NCBI RefSeq assembly: GCF_018687715.1
Contig: NC_056761.1
Span: 12,565,001 to 12,629,000 of the forward strand
DNA from: Carya illinoinensis
Lineage: Eukaryota; Streptophyta; Magnoliopsida; Fagales; Juglandaceae
DNA length: 64,000 nt
Reading direction: 5' to 3'
In this document: positions 31,502 to 43,063 of the stretch, piece by piece
How positions within the stretch are numbered: the first letter of the stretch is position 1
Layout of the letters: each line of letters starts with the position of its first letter
Notes under the pieces: generated by a model
What the model saw: only the letters and a program-made list of their open reading frames with translations
What the model was told of the DNA's origin: nothing
Databases searched by the model: none
Made by a program: the position numbers and the translations under genes

Positions 31502-31921
31502 GTAAGCCTTGGCTTCCTTTGATCTCATTCTTTTAAAATCAACCAGTTCTTGTTAAATGACATTGCTATTTTTTTTTTGTTTACTCTTTGTTGTGAAAGT
31601 AATAATCTTGGATTCGTGTTTAATTCAGTATTGATCAACATGGGAGTTGATTTATTCAGCAACAGCTGGAACATTGCTTGATCATTCAAAGGGTATGCTT
31701 TCAAAACTAATAGAAAGCTTGATTAATGATATTTTTTAATATAGAAGAGGCTGAAGTTGCTTTTACACACCTTGTTTCAACTAAGCTCTATTAATGGGTT
31801 TTCTGAGTTAGTTCTTTTATTGTAAAATGAAAGTCTAAAAAATTCTTGAACATTGATTATACAGTTTCTTGAACATTGATGTTTGGCTAGTCAGTTGAAT
31901 TTTGGTGTCCTCTTTGCCCAG

Positions 31922-32075
31922 GTCAAGGCTAAGAAACCTTCTTGGAGATTGGTTCCTCGTTTGCTACCAAAAAGGCCACAAAAAGTTCACCTAAAGTCCA
32001 GATTGATGCTGATTTGGACCTGATAGACGAAGATAGCCTAAAGTCCAGATTGATGCTGATTTGGACCTGATTTGG
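31922..32075 (+). pseudogene. Anamorsin/DRE2 fragment with internal duplication
   Basis: An exon preceded by the acceptor TTTGCCCAG. It begins AKKPSW and, after a one-base deletion, continues [20 protein letters not shown] then LDLIDEDSL. This is the linker ahead of the Fe-S motifs of DRE2/anamorsin, a cytosolic Fe-S assembly factor. A 35-bp piece starting CCTAAAGTCCAGATTGATGC is repeated in tandem at the end. The Fe-S cysteines are absent, so it is a broken fragment. Confidence 0.65.
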
Positions 32076-32747
32076 TTCCTCATTGTAATTTTTTTTTGTT
32101 TTTTTTGAAATAGTAGCAGCATTATATTAGTTTAATTAGGTATAATGTATTATTATTTATTTTTTTCTTTGTAAATTTATGTTTTATTTTGTTCTTTGTA
32201 AATTTCTGTTTTGCATTGAGATTTAAACAAAAATATTATCTATTTTGCATTTTTATTTATTTTGTTCTTTAATTTACTTTTTTTTTTTTAAACTTATAAA
32301 ATGTGTTTAAATTATTTTTTAAAACAAATTGGACAATTGAAACAGGATATCAGATTAAAATTTTTTTTTTAGAGTTTTAAAGTCTTTGAAAAAAAAAAAA
32401 AAAAAAAACCCGGATTAAACCCGGTTATAACCCGGATATCCGGGTTTTAAGGTAAAATTTTCAAAAAACCGGGTATCCGGTTATAATCCGGATATCCGGA
32501 TTAAATCCGGTTATCTGCCCGGATTGGAATCCGGGTGAATCCGGGCGGATAACCGCCCGGTTTTTAAAAGCCGAATCCGGTTATGGCCGGATATCCGGAT
32601 CCGGATCCGGTTGAACACCCCTAATAATATCTATAACAATTTCCAATCTCTCTTGGACCATGTTTGGAAATTTAGATGAATTGAGAACATCTCATCTTAT
32701 CTCAAAACTTCTCATAATTTTCTCTTAAATATCACTCAAATACAAAA

Positions 32748-35700
32748 TATTTTTTTTATAAGTAATAATCTTTATTAAATAAAAAAAAAAACTAGGCAAT
32801 GCCCAAGTACACAGGAAGTATACAAAGTGAGACATCTAATTACATTCTAGTGAGCTGGAAAGAAGATAAAAACTCATGAACATTCCCACACTTCAATACA
32901 ATAGCAAAAAACCATTGGAAAATAGAGAATACAAAAAAATTCCAAATATCTCCCACTACACGCTCCTTGTTGTTAAAACACTCATAATTCCTTTCCGACC
33001 ATAAACACCACATTAAACACAATGGTATCTTCCACCACACTGCTGCCAATTGAGCGCTATTGTGAGGCTTATTCCAGCATGCAAGTAGATCCTCCACACT
33101 CTTAGGCATAACCCAACTCAGCTAGGCTTTACTAAGGATACCAATCCATAATTCCCCAGCCACCTCACAATGTAAAAGCAAATGATTTGTCGATTCCCCA
33201 CTCTTTTTACACATGTAGCACCATTCCATGATAATCATACCTCACTTTCTAAGATTATCAACTGTTAAAATCTTTCCATATGCGGTTGTCCACGTAAAGA
33301 AAACAAACTTTAGACAATACTACCACCTTCCATATACTCTTCCACAGAAAGAAAGTAGGCTGTTGGATTATCAAAACCTAGTAAAAAGATTTAATAGTAA
33401 ACTTTTTACTCTCTGTGTGAGTCCACAACATACGGTCATACCCATTAACACCTACCTAGCTTTGCTGAATACAAATAGCTGTAAAAATTTGCTAACTTCA
33501 AATTTTTAGTCCTGAGCATTTCTTGTAAAAGTGACAGTCCTAGTTATCGTCTCATTGGCACGACATAGTACTTTTGAAATTGGGGCCTGATGATTTCCAG
33601 CCAATTAAAAATAACTGGAAATACAGTGCGAAGATGGCTCTTACCACTCCATACATCGAACCAAAAGCGGGTTCATGATCCATCACCCACCTCAAACTTG
33701 AAATGTTTTTCAAAAGTGTTTCACCCATTTCTTATGAATTTCCATAGGCTTATTCCATAAGACCCCATACCCTCTTTAAAACACCATCCCCCACACTCAC
33801 AACCATACTTGTGATCAATGACGTCTCTCCACAACGAGTTCCCTTCCATTTGGTACGTCCACAGCCATTTCCCTAATAATACCTTATTAAAAACACACAA
33901 ATTTCACACCCTTAACCCCCTATTTGCAATCAGATAGCTCACCCTTTGCCAACTCACAAGGTGGAATTTGAATTCCTCCCCATGCCACCCCACAAGAAAG
34001 CTGTAAACAACTTTTTTATCCAGTTTGCCACCCCCACCAGTAATGGAGAGAGAGAAAAATAGTAAGTAGGAAGATTGGAAATGATGCTTTTAATGAGAGT
34101 TAATCTCCCTCCTTTTGATAGGTATAACCGCTTCCAAGCCGATAATCTTTTTTCAATCTTCTCTACTACTCCATCCCAAATACTCTTTGCTTTGTATGAC
34201 GACCCCAATGGAAGTCCAAGGTATTTCATGGGAGGAGAGGCAATTTTACAACCCAATAACTCTGCTAAAGAGGCTATATTACTCACCTCCCCCACATTGC
34301 GCCAAGTTAACCTTGAGTCCTGAGACAACTTCAAAACACAGCAAAATTACCCTTAGGGCTTGGATCTGGCCACTAACAGCATCACAAAAAATGAGGGTAT
34401 CATCCGCAAGTAAGTGAGAAATAGAACTAACATACTATTGCTACCTACTAAAAAACTAGCAATAAAGCCCCCCTTACGACAGCCTCCACCATGCAACTCA
34501 AAGCCTCTATTACAATGATAAAGAGGAAATGAGATAACGGATCTCCTTGTCTCAAATCCCTAAAAGTCTAAAATAAAACCATAAGATCTTCCATTGACTA
34601 AAATTGAAAATCAAGCAGTCGAAACACAATGTTTAATCTATTCACACCACCTATCCCCAAAGCCACATCTTCTAAGCATATAGAAAAGAAAGTCTTAACA
34701 CATATGATCATAAGCCTTCACCATGTCTAGCTTGCAAAAGATTCCTGGGATGCCTTCTCTTAACCGGCTATCCAGACACTCATTTGCTATCAAAACTAAA
34801 TCTAAAATTTGCCAACCCCGAACAAAAGCATTTTAAAGTTTAGAAATGAGATTGTCCATCACCAAACTCATACGATTAACTAACACCTTAGAGATGATTT
34901 TATAAATCCCACCTACCAAACTGATAGGTTGGAAGTCTTTTAATTCATAAGCACCAACTATCTTCGGAATAAGAGTAATGAAAGTAGCGTTTTATTGACT
35001 TCTCAAACTTATGGCTAGTATGATTTGTATGAAAAATCTGCATTACTTCCTCATTCACTATATCCCAACACTCTTCAAGAAAGCCATAGAAAAACCATCC
35101 AGGCTGGGTCTTTATCTTTGCACTTCCCTTTTACCACAAGATACACCTCCTCTTCATCAAACAGCCTCTCCAACCAACATGCTACATCCAAATCCAGCTG
35201 ATCAAAAATTAAACCATCAAGTTTGGGGCACCATTCTACTTTTTCAACAAGGAGATTCTCATAATACTACACTATATGTTCTTGGATTTCTTTGAGAGAA
35301 TATAACACATTTGAGCCAGAATGAAGAACTTCAATAGCGTTGTTGTGTCTATATGAATTAGCCACTTTGTGAAAGAACTTAATGCATTTATCCTCCTCCT
35401 TCAACCAAAGCACCTTTGATTTTTGCCTCCAAGATATTTCTTCCATCAACAAAATTTTCTCAATTTCAGTCTCCACCGCATTCTTCCTTAACAAAGAAAC
35501 CTCATTAACTTCCCCTTCCTCCAAAGCATGCAACTCCTCCCAAATAATATTTTTCTGCACTTCTGTATGTCTAAATACTTCTTCATTCTACTTCTTTATT
35601 GGACTTAAAGATTTTAAGTCTATCCACCATCATGAAGCTATGAGTACCATCAAAAGAGTAACTATCCCACCATTCCCTTACCTTGTCTACGAATCATTCA

Positions 35701-36980
35701 ACTTCCAACCACATATTCTCAAATTTGAAGGGACGCCCACCCCCATAAATGTCACCACAATCAAGCAAAGTTGGAAAATGATCTGAATATACCCATGGCA
35801 ACCTTTTCTAACATAGATCTAGAAAATGTGTTTCCTAAGAAGAAAATACTAGAAATCTATCCAGTCGTAACCCCTCTCGACTATTAGACCAAGTATAGGC
35901 CCCCCCTCTCAACGAAATATCCACAAGATCAGTTCTGAGAAGGCTTCCATTGCACTTGTAGATGCCCTCGTCCTTTCACTAGGGAACCTAACAATATTAA
36001 AATCTCCACAAAAAATCCAAAGTAAATCCCATACGAAATATAGACCCACCTATTACTCCCACAAAAAACTTCTCTCTATCCGCATTGGGCCCATACACAC
36101 CCATTAAAGCCCACATCTACCAATCCTCAATGTTTTTAAAAGTTACAGCCAACAAAAACAACACGATACAATCCTTACCTATCTCCACTATTCGTTTATC
36201 CCATATCACCAACACACCTCCTGAAGCCCCCTATGAAGTTAAATAACACAACCCCACAAAGCAACAACCCCACAGGTAGGGGTGTAAAAAAAAAACCAGT
36301 GAACTGGACCAAATTGATGGATTTAGTCCAGTACCAAGTTAGATTCGATCTAGTACCAGTTTTATTTTTCTTAAAATCGATCAAAATCAGTCAAATTCTG
36401 ATTTTTCTTTTTCTAAAACCAAATTAGACCGGTTCATATATATATTTTAATTTTTATAACTATATATGAAATAATTTTATATTATATGATAAATTACTAA
36501 TTAATATAATATTAAATTTTAAAATCTTTTATCACTATAATTTATTGTATTAATAGTTATACTAATACTATATCACTATATATTATAATATATTATTACT
36601 ATAATATTATATAATATAATAGTATTATATAATATAATATAATATATTATATATAATATACTATATTAAAACTGAAAAAAGAACTGAACCGAACTGGAAA
36701 CCAGAGTACCAGTTTAGGAGGATAATCGGTACGTAATTAATTTTAAAAAATGCAAAATCAATCATACTAGTTCGGTCTTAAATTTTATCCAAAACTAGAC
36801 TGGACATAACCATTACACTCCTACCCACATGCTACGAATTATGTATCTATCAATATCACATAACTTAGTCTGTTGAAGGCAAAACTATCGACTTTCCAGC
36901 TACAAAGAAGGGATCTAATGCAAAGATGCTTATTCACATCATTGATCACCTTACATTCCAAAAAAGAACTTTAGGTATTA
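32748..36980 (-). mobile_element. Degenerate L1 LINE
   Basis: Minus-strand L1 missing its 5' end and ORF1. From its 5' side: endonuclease start (FWNVR, about 36979) interrupted by a hAT MITE; more endonuclease remains (35600-36230); linker with SWRQKSKVLWLKEEDKCIKF (35560-35267); reverse transcriptase with LLADDTLIFCDA (about 34380-34425) and GLPLGSSYKAKSIWDG (34334-33954); and the zf-RVT region with LMWCLWSERN (33109-32840). The tail reads TGTACTTGGGCATTGCC and ends in an A-run at 32750. Stops and frameshifts break every domain. Confidence 0.85.
36277..36823. mobile_element. hAT MITE inside the L1
   Basis: 547 bp with ends TAGGGGTGTAA and TTACACTCCTA. The flanks CCCACAGG (36269-36276) and CCCACATG (36824-36831) agree at 7 of 8. 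Subterminal words are ACCAGT/ACTGG and ACCGGT types; the centre is TA-rich. Removing it rejoins the L1 endonuclease. Confidence 0.85.
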
Positions 36981-37557
36981 AAAAAAGACATTTTTTAATT
37001 TTAAATATTCATCGTTATTATCTAATTATCATCTAACCATTACAATTTTTTCAAGCTTACAATTTTTTCAAATTTAAGAACAAAAGAATATTCAAACAAT
37101 TTTTAATTTTATAATATTTTTATTCAACTTTTTATCTCTTATTTCACAAAACCTAATAAAATATCTTAATTCAAACTATTTCATTATTATTCACAAACTA
37201 TTTCACTTCTATTCAGAGAATTCTCATCTCATTTCAATACTCAAACATGCCCTTCCCCCAATTGAAAGCATTGGGCACTAGTCAGCAGGGGAGTTTGATT
37301 CTAAATCATGAAATTCCAAATATTTGTTACGTAGGTGTGCAGGCCCAGGGGTGCATCTTACTGCCTCCAAAGTACAAATTAAACAAGTTAAAAAAAAAAA
37401 AGAACAGAAAACAAATTGATTCAAATTAAGGAAGCTACCAACATGCATGCAGCCTTGCAGGATTAAAATAAATTTGAGTACACCGAAAATAATGGAGCCA
37501 AACAGTACACAAAAATATGTTCCCTCGCCGCTCCTCTGCGCTTGTCCCACATAATCA

Positions 37558-40500
37558 TCATGTAAGGAGGGATCTTGTTAGATGTTCGCGGGCGGTGGCT
37601 AATGCTTGACTTATTGTCTGCAATAGAAAAATAAAGGGTAAAGGAAGGTTACAAGTTGAATATGCTACCGGTGGTTGTACTTTGTAGATTGGTTTAACCA
37701 GAATGTGTGTATTTTTTCAGATGAAAGGGAATAGGGGGAGGGGGTTGAGATGAACAGGATTTTGATACCTGCTCAGACAAAGAAGCACCAGAATCCATAC
37801 TGTTACTTGCAACCTTCCCCGCTATAATATTTGCATCTGTCTCAAGAATAATACTGCAGCAAATACAAATAAGTTAATCTGAATGGGAAGACACGACTAC
37901 ATTGCAGGCTGAGTGGGGAACACAATAGCTAGGGAAAGAGAAAAAAACATTTACAGTAAGGAATAGAAAGATAACATATTATCCAAATGTTCACTGTTTA
38001 TGCATTTTTTACTATGATTGGGTATTGACTTGATGGGCGTGGATTCACTGCTTGAAAAAGGGACCACAAATGTTCAACCCTGTTTCCCATCCGTTCCCAT
38101 CTGTGCAAATAAGTTCTTAAAATGAAATTTTACAGAATAAATACAGATACTAGTGGTGTTCCACAAGAACTTGTGCATATATCAGATCGTGTGAATTTCA
38201 TATTGGACTACAAAGGGAAAGAAATACAAAGTCTTCCTGAAAGCCAGTCAAAGTTGAGAAAATAATTAACTGAACTATTTAAAGGCCAATAATTTTTTTT
38301 TTTTTTTTATTGGCACCAATTGTTCGGGAACAGCATCCCAACTAATCTAGGGTGCATAGGCCCTTGACGTTTCCCACAAATGCACCCCGGGTAACTTAGG
38401 AAGAAAATCCCCCAGTCTAATAGCCCCTAACAATTGTTTGCACCTAAGAGGATTCGAATTTTAGACGTGAATGGAGCACACCACTAAAACTAAGGCTTTT
38501 ACCATTTGAGCCAACCCCTAGGGGTTTAAAGGCCAATAATTTGTCAAAGCATTATGAATTAATTTCTATTAAAAAGCCATCAAGCACCTCTCGTGCAGCT
38601 CAACATTGCAAGGTCGATAGTCCTCAATCAAGAAGAGTTGAACTGAGACCCTCACTTCTTGAGCATATGGCCAACAAGAGTTGGGGACACCTAACAACTA
38701 AGAAACAACTAGCCCACTTCCCACAAAATTAGGTTACTGATGAGGCGTCAAAAGGCCACTTATAATTCTAAAGCATTGTGGTACTGGGAGGATTTAGGCG
38801 GGTTGAGAAGTTGACACCAAACTTCAACAAAATTCACAAAACTTACCATCACTTTTAAATAGATGACCAGAAAAATACCACACATAGTTTCTTTCGATGA
38901 ATGTGTGAAGATCAAATTTTGAAACTCACATAAGAACTATTACCATTTTGATAGCAGTTAAAAAAATTATGGAGATTTTGGAATGTCCAATAAAAATTAA
39001 TTGAAGATACTAATTGCAAACTACAAAAAGTATCTTTAACAATATGACAGCATCACACCAAACTACCAGATGGCACTCCCCTACAACTAGCCATGGTCAA
39101 TCGTCATACCTCCCCAACAAACCAGACACTGCCAAAATGGAATACTGAAGCAAATGATTTGGGCACAGCAATTTCCAAATATGGTTTTCATGGACTAGCA
39201 TGCTGCCTCACAATAACATATAACTACTCAATTCCACAAAAAAATCTTCTAAAACTAATTTCACCAAATAAATTTTTACAAGCAAGGATTTATAGGCTCT
39301 AATTTTTCAATAAAATTCTTGTTTACTGATCAAAAAATAATTAAAATCAAGACTTTCAGTTTTAGATGCCAAGATCAATAAAAATAAAGCCAAGAAACTT
39401 AACAAATAGAAGTTTGCAAAGCAAAAGAAAGTGGAAAAATATAAACAAAAAAGCCAATTGCTTACCCGCCATCAATAATTTCATCCATACATAACAGAAT
39501 GAGATCCAAGTTTTCTAGTGCCTCCTTCTTTTCCACATTACCTCTAGAACAAAAAAAAAAAAAAACAAAAGTAGATAAGACAGTATATAAACAATAATAA
39601 CCAGAATTGAATTAAAAAATGAGGGCAAAAAATAACAGCGTTTAACCTAAGAAGAATGCCAACTGCATCAAAAAATCCCTGGAGAACAGTGGCTAAGATG
39701 AGCTCGTTTTCGTCTTCACCCCCAGTGACAAAAAAGTGAAGGTCTTGAATAAACTTGTAAACAACGATGTTATTCTCAAACATTCCTATTTCAGCTGTGA
39801 ATAAAGTAGCAATATGTTAACATGTAAACAATGAGAATCAAAACTAAGCACTGTAAATGTAAATAATTGCTTTCATCCACCAATAAATACAAAAAAGGAT
39901 TAAGATTCATATTCAGGTGATCAAAACAGAAAGGTTGTCACTCACAAATCATATTCAACGCAGTTAACTTACATAAAATTCTGATACAAGGATTATTATT
40001 TCAAAGTTAGAGTAATTTATCTTCCAATGTCAAAATCAGCAGTGTTTTACATAGAGCCAAGGCTTGCATGTCTATAATGGGATGGACAAGTTTGCAAAGT
40101 TGCCCATTGATAAAAATGAAGCACTTCACAACAAGACAAAATGGAAACAGGTACCTTCTGTCCGTGCATTTGTCTTTAGAGTCTTAGTATAAACAGCTTT
40201 CTCAAATGCTTCCTTTGCACTATTTGTCGGCCAGTCATCTGAGTAATACTTGGCAGCGACACGCTTCCCTTCAGAATCCAAGAGTAGGATGTTTTTTATT
40301 GAAGGGCATGACTCCTACAAAATAAAAATAAAAATGGTAATTAGATTACCATTAACTTGACTCTTAACAGTATCATCGTGACCATATTCTAACCCTGTCA
40401 AGAGTATCCAACACAACATCTCTAAAATGATGGACTAAAATAGATTATTTGACTAATAACCTATCAAGAAAGTATGAAAGTCAGCAGACAATCTTGAGCT

Positions 40501-41674
40501 CCCTGCAATCATGTGTAAAGATAAAACATTTGAATCAGCTGCACTGCTAAACATGGAGAACAAGATGTCTAACCAGCCACAGTATAACACGAGCCAAATT
40601 AGAATGCGATAGTATCATATTAGGCTTTGATCGAATTTAGCCTCTTCCTTCCCAGAGCTTTAAATGCCACAAGAGGCTTGGTAAATACCTTCTATTGCTT
40701 TTGGATAGAACAAATAAACGAAGATAATAGAATCACATTTTCAGATCACCAAAACTAATATCTTTTAGAGGAAGTTTATACCTCAAAATCCCAAATTGTT
40801 ATCTTCTTAGTATGTAATGAGTTGTGGTAACCTAATTAGAAGCACATGAGCTCTCAACAGAGGCTCCTGATGTAAAGTATACTAACATAGACGCTATAAC
40901 ATGCCTATTTCCTAGCAATGGTCATGATTAACATACTACACATTCAAGAAACATAAGAAAGAAGTTTACAAAATAAAACCCTTGGGATTAGTTGGGACTT
41001 TGTTCCAGACACCCGGTGCCAATAAAAAAAACTTCTGTAATTATAATTTGAGGAACGATAGACTGTAACTATGAAAACAATATCCTGTAATTATAATTTG
41101 AGGAACGATAGACTTCTTTGGGATCATGAATTCTTAGTTTCTTTTATAATTTACACATTTTAAAGTCCGGATCAATATGTTTCTAGGCACATGCTTCTTC
41201 AAGGGAGTAATTTTTTTAAAATTTTTTTTCTTAAAATTGGTGAAATTTTCAATCAATAAGATAAACTCTATAAAAAGGAAAGAGAAATCATATCCGGTAG
41301 ATCTGGAGCACAATAAACACACGGTCCCTTTTGCCACACATTTACAATCTAGTGTGTACTTTCTGCTATTAATAATAATAATAACATTTATTTATTCGGT
41401 GGGAGGGGAGGGGGATCTAAGTCTAAGAAACATATTTATGAGACCAACTGTTAGAAAATACGGGAGATCAAATGCCTTCTATCCACACATATCGGATCTA
41501 CGTTAACAGACACATAAGACTAAATCCGAACAATGAAATTCCTAGATGCAGTTCAAAATAACAGATCGAGGTCTGAGTCGAACCCTAAAATACTCCAAAC
41601 ACGCATAATTCGGATCAATTGAGGATGTGAGACATATTACTAGCTTAGAGAAAGCAGGAAAAGAAACTGACCAT
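37558..41674 (-). CDS. Coatomer subunit zeta
   Basis: The small zeta subunit of the COPI coat, which forms part of the F-subcomplex on Golgi-to-ER vesicles. Six exons with GT-AG borders: 41674-41672 (only the ATG), 40314-40155, 39794-39647, 39543-39466, 37853-37769 and 37617-37558. Phases join cleanly to give 177 aa, the usual plant length. The protein reads [20 protein letters not shown] (exon 2), [20 protein letters not shown] and [20 protein letters not shown] (exon 3), [17 protein letters not shown] (exon 4), and [20 protein letters not shown] then [10 protein letters not shown] (exons 5-6). This is a complete longin-like fold with no damage. Exon 1 contributes only the start methionine, with GTCAGT as donor. 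Arabidopsis has three such genes; I cannot say which it matches. Confidence 0.95.
38295..38524 (-). mobile_element. tRNA-type SINE in the coatomer zeta intron
   Basis: On the minus strand it starts CCCCTAGGGGTTGGCTC, with a box A-like TGGCTCAAATGGTAAAAG and a box B-like AATTCGAATCC, and ends in poly-A. The 18-bp duplication TTTAAAGGCCAATAATTT flanks it at about 38278-38294 and 38525-38542. It lies in the intron between exons 4 and 5. Confidence 0.88.
39302..39340 (+). mobile_element. Short L1 3' tail
   Basis: CAATAAAATTCTTG followed by TTTACTGATCAAAAAA matches the last bases of this genome's L1s. Only the tail is recognisable, in the same intron as the SINE. Confidence 0.45.
41035..41114. 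repeat. 50-bp-period direct repeat
   Basis: CTGTAATTATAATTTGAGGA then ACGATAGACT occurs at 41035 and again at 41085, in coatomer zeta intron 1. Confidence 0.85.
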
Positions 41675-43063
41675 GTTGCTTGGCGAAATTTCTCAGGGAA
41701 AGTCTTTGGACTTTTGAGCCCGTGTCCGGTTGTTCAAACACGAAGGAAAGAGATGAATATCGAACTGTTGAACAAGTGCTGAATGAAATGGGAAAAAATG
41801 GAGGATTGGTATTGGCGGAGGTACTTAAGAAATGAGATAAATGTACTGATTAGAAGTTGAAAAAAAATATTATTATTATTTTAAAGTTAAAATAATTAAA
41901 TTATTTATTATATTTTATATAAAAATTTAAAGATTAATATTAAAGTGACTATTAAATATGCTCGTAAGTAGTAAATATGTATATTAATATAAATAATTTT
42001 TTTTTCTTTAATTATTTTTTGAATATCTTTAATTATTAAAAAAAATTAAAAATATATATAAATTTATCTATAATCAATTCTTTAATTATTAAAATATATA
42101 TATATATATATATATGAATAGATTTAGTTAACAGACATATTTAATAGTTATATTATTATTTTTTTAAATTATAATAATTAAATAAAATGAGTTAAGAATT
42201 GTTCTTATATCTAAACAATTCCTTAGTTATTAGCAATTCGTTCTTTTCCCACTTTTTAGTTAATAAGTTTTAATGATTCTTCTATTAAGTAGTCTACGAT
42301 TATTAACTTTTTAAAATTATAATTAAGAGAAAATAAGTATTCGTTGAGCATGCCAGTACATATTTTTTAAAAACTTGAATTTAAAAAACTGTCAATGTGT
42401 TACTCAAACCGATATGATTCTCGGTTTATAAATAAATAAGAAAAAAAAATTTAAAAATAAAATAAAAAACCTCTGTCAACCTAACGAGAGATTGATAAAA
42501 GTTTGAACTCACGAGCTTTTTAAAACTTATAAGGTTTTTTTTTTAAAATGTTATCTTGCTTACTGAAAACTCAAGAGTAAAAAGAGTAGACATAATAAAA
42601 TATTGGACCGGAATGAAGGCTTGGTTTAGCCACTAAAATTTTTTATTTTAAATATAAATTTCATTTCATTATTACCATTTTTATAAATTTTTATATAAAA
42701 TATAATAAATAATTTAATTTTTTTAATTTTAAAATAATGATAATATTTAATATTTTATCTTAAAACTTAAAATTCTCATTTAAAAATCCTCAATAACCAA
42801 ACCGAACTGAAATGAAGATCCTCGAATTTGTTTTAGGCCGATATTAACTTGAAATATGTTGTAGTGTTTGTGTGACATACACAATTATTTATTTTTGAGA
42901 AGTGTTATAATTATAAAAATATTTTATAAAAATAAATTTATAAATTAATATAATATTATATTATATATTAGATATTTATAATAAAATATCTCACATCAAT
43001 TTCTGACCTAAAAGACGACAACGCAAAACATTTAAGCAAGGAGTCGAAAGGATTAACGTTGTG
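41675..43063. promoter_or_regulatory. Shared upstream region of divergent COPZ and PCD genes
   Basis: Coatomer zeta (minus) and the pterin dehydratase (plus) start 1.39 kb apart and point away from each other. The middle is filled with AT-rich MITE remains, including a recognisable GATGAG-family copy at 42617-42804 (GCTTGGTTT at the left, AACCAAACC at the right) and a half copy at about 41800-41975. A CT-rich stretch right after 43080 is inside exon 1. I see no single convincing TATA box. Confidence 0.45.

Larger units (their letters stand above)
29529..32623. mobile_element. Pack-hAT carrying two host gene fragments
   Basis: A 3095-bp element with ends TAGGGGTGTGCATCCGG and GGTTGAACACCCCTA and a perfect 8-bp duplication, ATAATATC (29521-29528 and 32624-32631). 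Both ends (29540-29690 and 32408-32610) are packed with CCGGAT/CCGGGT words. Inside, left to right: a leader-like CT-rich exon ending at a GTATGTTAAT donor (about 29700-29853), long poly-T tracts, an HGSNAT-like fragment with intron (31187-31501) and an anamorsin-like fragment (31922-32075). No transposase. Retained introns show that DNA, not cDNA, was captured. Confidence 0.85.
32649..37250. mobile_element. MITE (GATGAG family) split by an L1
   Basis: The left piece (about 32649-32747) starts CCATGTTTGGAAATTTAGAT and has ACATCTCATCTTATCTC. The right piece (about 36985-37250) ends CTCATCTCATTTC then AATACTCAAACATG. Together they make one MITE with inverted ends. The DNA between them is the L1 copy, which itself contains a hAT MITE, giving three nested layers. 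Confidence 0.65.
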
